This document shows positions 22,501 to 34,500 of a stretch of DNA of 64,000 bases, one piece after another (the first letter of the stretch is position 1; the number at the start of each line of letters is the position of its first letter). The stretch spans positions 310,001-374,000 of the forward strand of contig OY843749.1 in NCBI GenBank assembly GCA_963693025.1, read 5' to 3'. The notes under the pieces were generated by a model. The model made no database searches. It had not been told where the DNA came from and saw only the letters and a list, made by a program, of their open reading frames with translations. Position numbers and translations under genes: made by a program. This DNA comes from JAHRAW01 sp963693025. GTDB taxonomy: Bacteria > Pseudomonadota > Gammaproteobacteria > Arenicellales > Poriferihabitantaceae.

Positions 22501-25500
22501 CGCCCACGCTCGGCGTCACCGTCACCATCGCGCTCGCACCGGGGTCGCTCGTCAGCGCCACCGTGTAAGTGCCGGAGTCCTTTTCGGCAACCGTCAGCGC
22601 GAGCGCCGACAGGGTGACGGCGGGGGCATCGGTGTCGGTGATGGTGATGGTGGCGGTGGCGGCGGCGGCATCAATCGTCAAGTCCGCAACGGTATTCGCG
22701 CTCGCAATACCACTAATCGCCACCGTGAAAGTCTCGGTAGCCTCGACCAGCAAGTCATCAACAATCGAAATGGCGAAACATCCGGGCTGACTCCCCACAA
22801 CGACCGAACTCGGCGCGCCAACGACCAAACCGCGCACCTGCCCGTAGTCCTGCGGGCTGGCGATGGTGGCGCTGCCGTCGGCGGTGGTCACTTCCACCCA
22901 GAACTCACCGGCAACCGTCGCGCCGAGTGTCGGCAGGGTGATGTCCAGGCACACCGCCACAAGCCCCGCGCTCTCCGTCACCGTATAAGCGCTCGGGCTG
23001 AAGCCCACCGCGACGCGCTCGCGGATGGTCACCGGCAACGCGGCGGTGACGGCGGCGTAGTCCGCGCTCGCGCCGCTGGCGGTGTGGGTGATGGTGACGG
23101 TGTCGTCGGTCGGGTCGGCATCGGCGGCGGCGGTCACGCTGACGGTCTGCGCATCGTTCCAACTGGTGGTGGTGAAAGTCAGCGCCCCGCTGCCGGGCAA
23201 CAACGCCGCGCCGGTGTCAGCGAGGGTGAGCGTCAGGTCGTGGCTCGTTGCGGCAGTCGGCGTGACGGTCACATCGCTCGCCGGTTGCGTGCGCAGTCGC
23301 ACGGTGTAGAAGTCGCTACGGTCTTCGCTCACGGTGAGCGCGCTCGGCAAGAGCGTGATGCCCGGCGTGGCGGCGGCGTCGACGGTGACCGCGAAGGTCT
23401 GGCTGACGCTGGCGTTGGCGGTGTCGGTGGCGGTGTAGGTCAGCGTGGTTTCCGGTGCGACTGTGCTCGGCACGCCGCTCAATTCGCGGTTGGTGGTGTC
23501 AAACGTCAAGCCCGCCGGAATGTCCGACTGCGGCGTGAGCGCGTAGGTGATATTGCCGACACCGCCGCTGGCTTCGGGCAGCGTCACGGAGACGGCGCTC
23601 ATGCGGGTGTAGGTCTGGTCGTCCACCGTGTCACCGGCGGCGAATGCAAGCGGCGTGTCGGCGAAGGTGACAGTGCGCGCGGTGGTGGTGTCAACGGTGT
23701 GCGCCGGACCGCCGCTGCCGCTACTAGTGTGTCCGGTGAGGGTCACGACAAGGGTTTCACCGGCGTCGGTGATGGCATCTGACAGCACGCGCACGGCAAG
23801 GTCACGGCTGGTCTGCGCGGCGCCGAGTTCAATAGTGCCGGTCTTCGCCACCGGGTCAAAGGTGATGACACTGCCCTGCCCCGCTTGCGTCACCACTTCA
23901 TAGTCCGCAGTCGTGGCGTTGCCGGCGAATGCGAAGGTGACGGTGGAAACCGCAGTGCGCGCGGGACCGCGAATTTCAATCGGCACATTCAGCGTCGTGC
24001 CTTCCGCCGCGCTCGTATCCGCGCCGCCGATAAACGCCTCGGCGTCGACATCGGTGACCGTTGCCACCACTTCATCCGCGACAACCGTGCCCAAACCGCC
24101 GGCGCTGGCATAACGGCCATCAGGAAGACTGGATGTTACCGGGTGGGTGATGGTGACGGCAGGGTCGGCAAGCGAGTCGCTATCCACGACGCCGGTGACG
24201 GTCACCGTCTTCGGCACATTCCAGTCGGCATCGCTGAAAGTCACCGCGCCCGAGGTGTCGGCGACCGTGCTATCGGCGCTGGTCGGCGTGACCGTCACGA
24301 TTTCCCCCGCCCTGGGCGCTTCGGGCTCCAAGACCAGCGTGTAAAAGGCGGTGGCGCCTTCATCCACGGCAAGCGCGCGGGGTGATGCGGTAACGCGGGG
24401 TTGCAGTTCCACAAAGAAAAACCGCGTCAGTGAGTTGTCAGCCACGGTGGCGACGCCGTCGATACTGACACGAAGCGTCGCCATATACTGCCCGAGGGTG
24501 GCTCGGCTGAATGCGCCGGCGGTGGTCACCGTCCGCGGGGTGTTCCAGTTGGCGGGCGTAAAGGTCAGCGAGTCGGGCCCAAAACTGACACTCGGCGGCG
24601 GCTGCGCGAAGGTAAGCAACAACGTGACCCCCACCGTCACATCGCCTGCGGGCTGGGCGTCCAGCGACACCGTGAGCATGTTGTCAATGGTATTCACCAG
24701 CCTTGTTTCCGCAAAACTGGCTTGCACCTGCGGCGCCACCACCAGCACGACCGTGCGCGAGACGGTGACGGCGGTGGGGGTGGTGGAGTCGGTGGCGGTG
24801 TAGGTCAACGTGGCGGCAACCGCGCCGGCGGCGGGTATGCCGGTGACGGTGTGCGTGGCGGCGGTGAAGGACAAGCCTGAGGGAATGTCACCGGTCGGCG
24901 TCAGCGCGTAAGTCACCGCGCCCATGCCGCCGGTGGCGGCGGGCAATACCGTCGGGGTAATCGCGCTGCCCGGTGTGAAGATATGCACCACCGGCGTCGT
25001 GCCGAGGCTCAGCGCGGCGCCGCTGTTGTCGTCAATGGCGATTACCGTCACATCGGCGGCGGTGGCGACGGTGCCGTAGCCGGTCACGGTGTGGCTAATG
25101 GTGGCGGTGTCGTCGGTGTTGTTGCCGTCATCGCCGGCGGCGACGGTGACCGCCTGCGGCGTGTTCCAGTTGCCGGCGTTGAAGGTCAAACCAGTTGCCG
25201 GTGTCAGCGTCAGGTTGTGTCCGGTCGGCATGGCGGCGTAGGTAACCGTCACATCACCACTCGGCACGGTCTCCAACTCCACGCTGTATGTCGCGCTGGC
25301 CATCTCCCGCACCTGCAACGCCGCGGTTGAAATCGCAACAGCGTCGACCGAGTTGTCGTCCACCGTCACCGTCACATCGACGGCGGCGATGCTCGCGCTC
25401 GTGCCGGTGGCGGTGTGGGTGATGGAGACGACATCGTCAACCGTATCAGGGTCGGCGGCGGCAGTCACGCTGACGGTCTGCCCGGTGTTCCAATCGGCGG

Positions 25501-28500
25501 TCGTGAAAGTCAACGCCCCACTCGGCAACAATGCCGCGCCGGTGCCAACGAGGGTAAGCGTCAAGTCATGGCTCGCCGCGGCAATGCTCGGCGTCACCGT
25601 CACATCACTCGCCGGTTGAATGCTCAGTCGCACGGTGTAGATGTCGCTCGCGTCGCCGGTGTTTTCGGTCACCGTCAGCGCGGTCGGACTAATTTGCAAC
25701 GCAACCCCCACCACCGACGCGGGGTTCACCGTGACCGCAAACTCGCGGCTGGCTTCATCGCCGTCTTCGTCCGTTGCCGTGTAGGTCAGCGTGACCGCCG
25801 ATGCGACGCTGAGCGGCGTGCCGGTCAGTTCGCGTGTGCCGTCGTCAAAGGTCAAACCCGGAACGGCGGCGGTGTCCAGCGCGTAGGTGATAACGCCGTT
25901 GCCCGGCGTAGCGGCGTCCACCATCGGCAGGGACAAGGTCGGAATCGGGTCGTTGACGGTGTAGGTCTGGTCATCCACCGTGTCGGCGGTGGCGAAGGCG
26001 AGCGGCATGTCGGTGGTGGGGTCGGTGACCGTGACCACGACATCATCGGCGGTGGGGACGCCGGCGTAGCCGCTCACCGCGTGGCTAATCGTGACGGTCT
26101 CGTCGCCGCTGTCCAAATCAACGACGGCGGTGACGAAAATCGGCACCGGCGTGTTCCAACTGTCGGGGGCGCGGAATACCACCGAGTTGCCAACGCAGAA
26201 TGTCACCGAACGGCACTCCAACGTTGCCGCGCCGGTGTCTGCGCTCACCGGCGTCACCGTCACATCGCCGCTCGGCGCGGTCGTCAGCACGATGGTGTAG
26301 GAGTCGGTGCCGCTTTCGGCAATCGTCAGCGAAGTTGGGTCAAACATCACCGCCGCCACCGCGGGGTTGACGGTGACCGCAAAGGTCAGGCTGGCGGTGT
26401 CGGCGATGGTGACTATGTCGCTGTCGGCGGCGGTGTAGGTGAGCGTGACGGTGACCGCGGCGGCGATGGTGTTCGGTGTGCCGCTCAATACGCGCGTGGT
26501 GTCGTCGAAGGTCAAGCCCGCCGGAATGTCGGTCTGCGGCGTCAGCGTGTAGGTGATGTCGCCGTCTCCGCTGTTGGGGTCAGCCTCCGGCAGCGTCAGG
26601 TCGGGGATTGGCATGTTGGCGGTGTAGGTCTGGTCGTCCACCGGGGCGGCGGTGGCGAAAGCCGGGGCGGAGGTGTTGGCAATCTCGTCGTCGTCCACCG
26701 TCACGACCACATTGGCGGCGGAGGTGATGCTGTCATAAGCGCCGCCGCCGGTGCCGACCACCGCGTGGCTGATGGTGGCGGTCTCGTCGTCGGCGTCCGT
26801 GTCGTCTTCGGCGGCGGCGACGGTGATGGACTGCGCGTTGTTCCAGTTGCTAGCGTCAAAAGTCAGCACCGCAGCATCGGTGGGGCTCGCGCCGCTTGGG
26901 GTGAACGTGACGCCGTGGTTCGCCGTGCCACTACTCACACTCGGCGCAACCGTCACCGTCACGCCGGCGCCCGGCTCAGTCGCCAGCGCCACCGTGTAAG
27001 CGCCATCGCTGCCTTCCGGCACGGTCAACGCAGTCTCGCTAATCAGCACACCCGCTACGGCGTTGACCGTCACGCTGAATGTCAAACTCGCTTCGTCGTT
27101 TGCGCCGGTGGTGATGTCTTCATCGGCGGCGGTGTAGGTCAAGGTCACCTCCGCCGGCATATTGGCGGGCGTGCCGCTCAATACGCGCGTGGCGTCGTCG
27201 AAGGTCAAGCCCGCGGGGATGTCGGTCTGTGGCGTCAGCGTGTAGGTGATGTCGCCGTTGCCGGCGGCGTTGGGGTCAACTTCGGGCAGCGTCAGTTCGG
27301 TGATGGGGTCGAGAGCGCGGTAAGTCTGGTCGGCCACCGGCAAGTCGGCGGCGAGGAAAGCCGGAGCGGAGTCGGTGTCGTTCTCGGTGACCGTCACCAC
27401 GAAATAGGTAGTGGTGACGCCGGCATAGCCGACCACCGCGTGGCTAATCGTGGCGGTCTCGTCGTTGGTGAAGTCCGCATCGTCTTCGGCGGCGGTGACG
27501 GATACGTTTTGCGCGGTGTTCCAGTTGTTGCTGTCAAAGGTCAATGCGCCGGTTGTGAGCGTGACGCCGTGGTCTGTCGTGCCACCGCCCACGCTCGGCG
27601 TCACCGTCACCAACCCACTCGGCGCGGTCGCCAGCGTGACGCCGTAAGCGCCGCTGCCGCCTTCCGGCACGGTCACCGCACTCGGCGCAAACACCACCGC
27701 CGGCGCGGGGTTCACCGTGACCGCAAAAGTCAGGCGGTCTTCGTCGCTTGCGCCGGTGTTGGCATCGCTGTCGCGCACGATGTAGGTCAGACTAACCGCC
27801 GCCGCCTGCGCGAGCGGCATGCCACTCACCACGCGCGAGGTGTCGTCGAAGGTCAAACCCGGAACGGCGGTGGCGATGTTCGGCTCCAGCGCGTAGCGCG
27901 CGCCAGCCAAGCCGCCGTCGCCGAAGGTGGTAGCCGCCGGCAACGTCAAGTCAACCATCTCGCCGACGGTGTAGGTCTGGTCGTCCACCGATTCGGCGTC
28001 GGCGAAAGCCGGGGTCATGTCGTCGTCGTCATCCACCGTCACCACCAAGTTGCCGGTGACGCTGCCGTAGCCGACCACCATGTGGCTAATCGTGGCGGTC
28101 TCGTCGGCGGTGTCCGGCGCATCATCGGCGGCGGTGACGGACACGGTTTGCGCGCCGTTCCAGTTGCTACTGCTAAACGTCAATGCCCCTGTCGTCACCG
28201 TGACGCCGTGTCCGCTGCCTTGCACATCCGGCGTCACCGTCACCAACCCGTCCGGATTGGTCGTCAGCACGATGGTGTAGGTGCCGGTGTCGATGCCTTC
28301 GGTGACAAACAACGCACTCGGGCTAAACACCAGCGCGGGCTCAGGGTTCACCGTAACCGCGAAAGTCAGGCTGGCTTCATCGCCGTCTTCGTCTGTAACC
28401 GTGTAGGTCAAGGTGGCCGCCGATACGACACGGGTCGGCGCACCGCTCAATTCGCGCGTGCCGTCAAACGTCAAACCGGGAACGGTGGCGGTCAAGTCCG

Positions 28501-31500
28501 GCGTCAGCGCATAGGTCAGGTCGCCGTTGCCGGCGGTCACGGCGGGCAGGGTCAAATCAACCGTGTCGCCGACGGTGTAGGTCTCGTCGGGTTGTGTGAG
28601 CGCCCCGAAAGTCGGCGTGGTGTCGGGGTCGTCGTCGTCAACCGTCACCACCAAGTCGTTGGCGGTGACGCCGCCGTAGCCGTCAACCGCGTGGCTAATC
28701 GTGGCGGTCTCGTCGCCGCTGTCGTCATCCTCGGCGGCGGCGACGGATACGTTTTGCGCGGCGTTCCAGTTGTTGCTGTCAAACGTCAATGCGCCGGTGG
28801 TCAGCGTGACACCGTGGTTTGCCGTGCCACCGCCCACGCTCGGCGTCACCGTCACATTGCCACTCGGCGCAGTCGTCAGCACGACGGTGTAGGCTCCGGA
28901 GTCGTTTTCGTCAACCGTCAACGCGCTCGGCGCAAACACCACCGCCGCCTGCGCGGGGTTCACCGTAACCGCAAAGGTCAGGCTGGCGGTGTCGGCGGTG
29001 GTGACTATGTCGCTGTCGGCGGCGGTGTAGGTGAGCGTGACGGTGACCGCGGCGGCGATGGTGTTCGGCGTGCCGCTCAATACGCGGGTGGTGTCGTCGA
29101 AGGTCAAGCCCGCCGGAATGTCGGTCTGCGGCGTCAGCGTGTAGGTGATGTCGCCGTCTCCGCTGTTGGGGTCAGCCTCCGGCAGCGTCAGGTCGGGGAT
29201 TTGCATGTTGGCGGTGTAGGTCTGGTCGTCCACCGGGGCGGCGGTGGCGAAAGCCGGGGCGGAGGTGTCGGCAATGTCGTCGTCGTCCACCGTCACGATG
29301 ACATTGGCGGCGGTGATGGTGGTGTAAGCGCCGGTGCCGACCACCGCGTGGCTAATCGTGGCGGTCTCGTCGTCGGCGTCCGCGTTGTCTTCGGCGGCGG
29401 CGACGGTGATGGACTGCGCGTTGTTCCAGTTGCTAGCGTCAAAAGTCAGCACCGCAGCATCGGTGGGGCTCGCGCCGCTTGGGGTGAACGTGACGCCGTG
29501 GTTCGCCGTGCCACTACTCACACTCGGCGCAACCGTCACCGTCACGCCGGCGCCCGGCTCAGTCGCCAGCGCCACCGTGTAAGCGCCATCGCTGCCTTCC
29601 GGCACGGTCAGCGCAGTCTCGCTAATCAGCACACCCGCTACGGCGTTGACCGTCACGCTGAATGTCAGGCTCGCTTCGTCGTTTGCGCCGGTGGTGATGT
29701 CTTCATCGGCGGCGGTGTAGGTCAAGGTCACTTCCACCGCTCCATTGGCGGGCGTGCCGCTCAACACGCGCGTGGCGTCGTCGAAACTCAAGCCCGACGG
29801 AATGTCGGTCTGCGGCGTCAGCGTGTAGGTGATGTCGCCGTTGCCGGCGGCGGTGGGGTCAACCCTGGGCAGCGTCAGTTCGGGGATGGGGTCGAGGGCG
29901 GTGTAAGTCTGGTCGGCCACCGGCAAGTCGGCGGCGAGGAAAGCCGGGGCGGTGTCGGTGTCGTTCTCGGTGACCGTGACCACCACATAGGTTTGGGTGA
30001 CGCCGGCATAACCGACCACCGCGTGGCTAATCGTGGCGGTCTCGTCATCGGTGAAATCCGCATCGTCTTCGGCGGCGGCGACGGTGACCGACTGCGCGGT
30101 GTTCCAGGTGCTACTGCTAAACACCAATGCATTTGTTGAGGTCAGCGTGACGCCATGCCCGCTGCCTTGCACGCTCGGCGTCACCGTCACATCGCCGCTC
30201 GGGGCGGTCGCCAGCGTGACACCGTAAGCGCCGGTTCCGCCTTCCGGCACGGTCACCGCGCTCGGCGCAAACACCACCGCCGGCGCGGGGTTCACCGTGA
30301 CCGCAAAGGTCAAGCGGTCTTCGTCGCTTGCGCCGGTATTGTTGTCGCTGTCGCGCACGATGTAGGTCAGACTAACCGCCACCGCCTGCGCGAGCGGCAT
30401 GCCGCTCACCACGCGCGTGCTGTCGTCGAAAGTCAAACCGGGAACGGCGGTGGCGATGTCCGGTTCCAGTGCGTAAGACGCCGCGCCGTCGCCGGGGTTG
30501 TTGGAATCAACCAACGGCAGCGTCAAGTCAACCGCCACGCCGACCGTGTAGGTCTTGTCGTCCACCGATTCGGTGGCGGCGAAAGCCGGGGCGTTGTCGT
30601 CGTTGTCGTCCACCGTGACCACCAAGTTGGCGGTGACGTTGCCGTAGCCAACCACCGTGTGGCTGATTGTGGCGGTCTCGTCCTCAACGTCCGTATCATC
30701 GGCGGCGGCGACGGACACGGTTTGCGCGGTGCTCCAGTTGCCGCCGCTAAACGTCAATGCGCCGGTCGTTACCGTCACGCCGTGGTCGGCTGCGTTGCCT
30801 TGCACATCCGGCGTCACCGTCACATTGCCGTTTGGATTAGTCGTCAGCACGATGGTGTAGGTGCCGGTGTCGGTCTCTTCGGTGACGAACAATGCCGCCG
30901 GAACCAACACCAGCGCCGGCTCAGGATTCACCATCACCGCAAACGCTTCGGTTGCCACATCGCCGTCCGCATCGGTCGCCGTGTAAGTCAGCGTAACCGC
31001 CGCCGCGACACGGCTCGGCGTGCCGGTCAATTCGCGTGTGGCAGGCGTAAAGGTCAAGCCCGGCACGGCGGCGGTGTCCAGCGCATAGGTCGGCGTGTCG
31101 TTGCCCTGCTCCGCTTCGGGCAAGGTCAAAGTCCGAATCGGAGCGTTGACGGTGTAGGTCTGGTCGCCCACCGCATCAGCCGGGTCGAAGGCGGGTTGCG
31201 TGTCGGTGTCGTTGTCGTCGACCGTGACCACGAAGTCGGCGGTGCTCACCGCGCCGCCGCCGTTGCTCACCGTGTGGCGGATGATGGCGGTCTCGTCGCC
31301 GCTGTCCGGGTCTTCGGCGGCGTCGACGGACACGGTCTGCGGGTCGTTCCAAGTGCCGGCGTCAAAGGTCAATGCGCTTGTTGATGTTGATGCGAGCGTG
31401 ACGCCGTGGTCTGCGACATGACCGCCCACGCTCGGTGTCACCGTCACCGTCACACCCGCGCCCGGCGCGCTCGCCAGCGCCACGGTGTAAATGCCGGAAT

Positions 31501-34500
31501 CGGCTTCGTCAATCGTCAGCGCGGGCGGGTCAAACACCACCGGCGTCGGCACAACCGTCACGGCGAAGGTCAGGCTGGCGGCGTCGTTGTCGGCGTCGGT
31601 GGCGGTGTAGGTCAGCGTCATCACCGCCGCCACCGCGCTCGGCATACCGCTCAATACGCGCGTGGTGTCGTCAAACGCCAAGCCCGCCGGAATGCTCGTA
31701 CCGGGTGTCAGCGTGTAAGTCAGCCCACGGTTGCCCAAAGTCGCGGTGGGCAGTGTCAAAGCAACCACGGTGTTCGTGTTGTAAGTCTGGTCGGGCACCG
31801 CATCCGCCGCATCGAATACCGGCGTGGTGTCGGGAACATCGTCATCCCACACCGTCACCACCACATCATCGGGCGTCGGCGCGGCGTCGTAACCGAGCAC
31901 GGCGTGGCTAATCGTGACGGTCTCGTCAGTCAAATTCGCGTCCTGAGCGGCGGTGATGGTGACCGTCTGCACCGCATTCCACGCGCCCGCCGCAAAGGTC
32001 AACGCGCCGGACGGCTCAAGGCTGACGCCGAGCGCGGTATCAAAAGTCGGCGTGACGGTCACATCGCCGCCGGGGTCGGTGTTCAGCGCCACGGTGTAGG
32101 TGTGGGTGTCGCTGTCTTCGTCAATGCGTAGCGCGGTCGGGCGGATGATGACCTCGGCGCCATCGTCATCCTCAATCCTGACGGTGGCGGTGTCGGGGGA
32201 GATGTTGCCGGTGTTGCCGAGACCCGAGGGCGTCGTCAGCGTCAGCGTAAAAGTCTCGTCTCCCTCGTCAATTTGGTTGTCGGTGATGCCGACCGCAAAA
32301 CATTCGCGCCGCCGCGCGTCGCCAAATGGACCGACCACCTGATTGCGGATGGCGATGTAGTCGCCGCCGCCGAAGCCGCCGGTGGCGGTGCCGTCGACGC
32401 TATTCACCGACAGCGCAAATCGGTAATCAAGCGGCAGACTCAACGGCGGATTAGTCACCATCACGCAGACCTGAAACTGCCCGACATCCTCGCGCTCAAC
32501 ATACGAAACCCTTTCAAAACCCACGGTGGCGCGCTCATAAACCGTCACCGGCAAGTCCGGTGCGGCGACGGTGTAGTCCGCGCCGCTGGCGGTGTGGGTA
32601 ATCGTCACCTCGTCGGGGGTGGCGTCCGCGTCAATGGCGGCGGCGACAGTGATGGATTGCGGTTCGTTCCAGTTGGCGCGAGTGAAGACCAGCCCGTCTC
32701 CCGCCGCCAGCGCAACGCCGTCTCGGCTGAGCGCCAGGTCGTGGTTCGTTGCGGCGATGCTCGGCGTGACGGTCACATTGCCAAGCGGCTGCGCCATCAA
32801 CTCAACCGTGTAGCGGTTGCGGCTGTCTTCGGACACGTTCAACTCATCCGGGGCAATCACCACAACCGGCGCGGGATTCACGGTGACCGCGAAAGTCAGG
32901 CTGCTGGTGTCGGTGGCGTCGATGTTGCCGTCTTCGTCGGCGACGGTGTAGGTCAGCATCACCACCGCCGTCGTGGCGGTGTTCGGCGCGCCGCTCACGA
33001 CTCGCGTGTTGGCGTCAAACGCCAAGCCCGCAATGACGGTGGCGATGTCCGGCGTCAGCGTGTAAGTCGGCGCGCCGTTGCCGGGGGTGATGGCGGCAAC
33101 CTCCGGCAGAGTCAGCGCGGGAATGGCGGCGGTGGCGGTGTAGGTCTGAGCGTCCACCGACGCACCGGCGGCGAAAGCCGGGGCGATGTCGCGGTCGTCG
33201 TCGGTGACCGTCACCACCAAATCGGCGGGAGTCGGCGCGGCGTCGTAGCCGGTTACCATATGGCTAATCGTGGCGGTGTCGTTGGCGAAGTCCAGGTCGT
33301 CTGCGGTGGCGGTGACCGTCACCGTCTGCGCCGTGTTCCATTCCGTGGCGGCAAAGGTCAGCGCGTCCGGAGTCGGCACTTTCGCGGTGTTGTCGCTCGC
33401 CGGCGTCACCGTCACCGCCCCGCCCGGATTGGTGGTCAGCGTGACGGTGTAAGTGCCGGTGCTAGTGCCTTCCCTAATGCCCAGTGTGGAGGGTCGGATG
33501 ACCACCGCCGGCTCGAGGGTCACCGTCACCGCAAACTCCAGCGGGGTTGCCGCGTCACCGTCTTCGTCGGTGGCGGTGTAGGTCAGCGTGACCGCCGCCA
33601 CGATTTGCGTCGGCGTGCCGCTCAAAACGCGCGTGCCGCCGTCAAACATCAAACCCGGCACGCCGATGGTGTCCAGCGCGTAGGTGGGCGTGCCGTTTCC
33701 GGGCGAGGCGGCATCCAACTCCGGCAGCGTCAAGGGCTCAATCAGCGCGCCGATGGCGTAAGCCTGGTCGTCCACCGATTCGCCGGCGGCGAAGGCGGGC
33801 AGCGTGTCGGGGTCGTCGTCGGCAATCGTAACCACCACATCGTCCACCGTCGTTGTGCCGACATAGCCCGCAATCGCGTGCGTGATGGTGACGGTCTCGT
33901 CCGCGCTGTCGCCGTCCTGCGCCGCCGCCAGCGTGACCGTCTGCGCGGTATTCCACGCACCCCGCGCAAAGGTGAGCGCGCTCGGAGTCGGCACTTTGGT
34001 CGGGTCGTCGCTCGCCGGTGTAATCACGATTTGGGTGGCGGGGTCGGAGGAGAGCGACACGGTGTAGACCGGGTTCGCGCCTTCGTCCACCGTCAGCGTG
34101 GTCGGCAACACATCCACCGTCAGCGGGTCGATGACCGTCACGAAAAATTCAGGGCTGGTCAGACCGATGTCGTAGTCTATGTCAAAGACCTCATAGACCA
34201 GTCGGGTGCGCGCCGTCGCATCGGTCGGTTTGCCGCTCAGCACGCGCGTGTTGGGGTTAAAGGTCAAACCGGGAAGGGCTTCGCTCACAGGCCTGTCCGC
34301 CTGCACCGTTCGGGCCAGCACGCGGTAAGTCAATGTGCCGTTCCCGCCGCTGCCCATGGGCAGGGTCAATTCGGGAATCGTGATGCCGGTGATGTAGATT
34401 TGGTTGGGAATCCGAGCCGACAGGAAGGACGGCGCGGGGTTGCTGACCAACTCAACGATTGTGGCGAGCAGGTCAACCGGCGACAGGCTCGCGTATTCGC

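Larger units (their letters stand above)
13050..23375 (-). repeat. Mosaic region with third, partial copies of upstream blocks
   Basis: Alternating Calx-like and He_PIG modules interrupted by six long Calx-beta domains. The stretch 20.0-16.7 kb repeats the order seen at 33.5-31 and 55.5-53 kb (VVVIAP module, EREDVG-type Calx-beta, DEDSDTHTYTV module, NTNTVV He_PIG) and then breaks off. The GVLISE module appears near 20.7 and 17.4 kb, and the SEDRSDFYTV-type module near 23.3 and 14.4 kb. Copies here are more diverged than those further upstream, so this may be an older part of the array. Confidence 0.75.

Noticed and set aside
25415..30139. Plus-strand open frame of 1,574 codons
   Set aside because: It lies codon-for-codon opposite gene A, repeats with gene A's modules, has a His/Arg/Gly-rich product without domains, and is explained by codon bias. 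Other plus-strand frames of 60-1,300 codons are the same kind of shadow.
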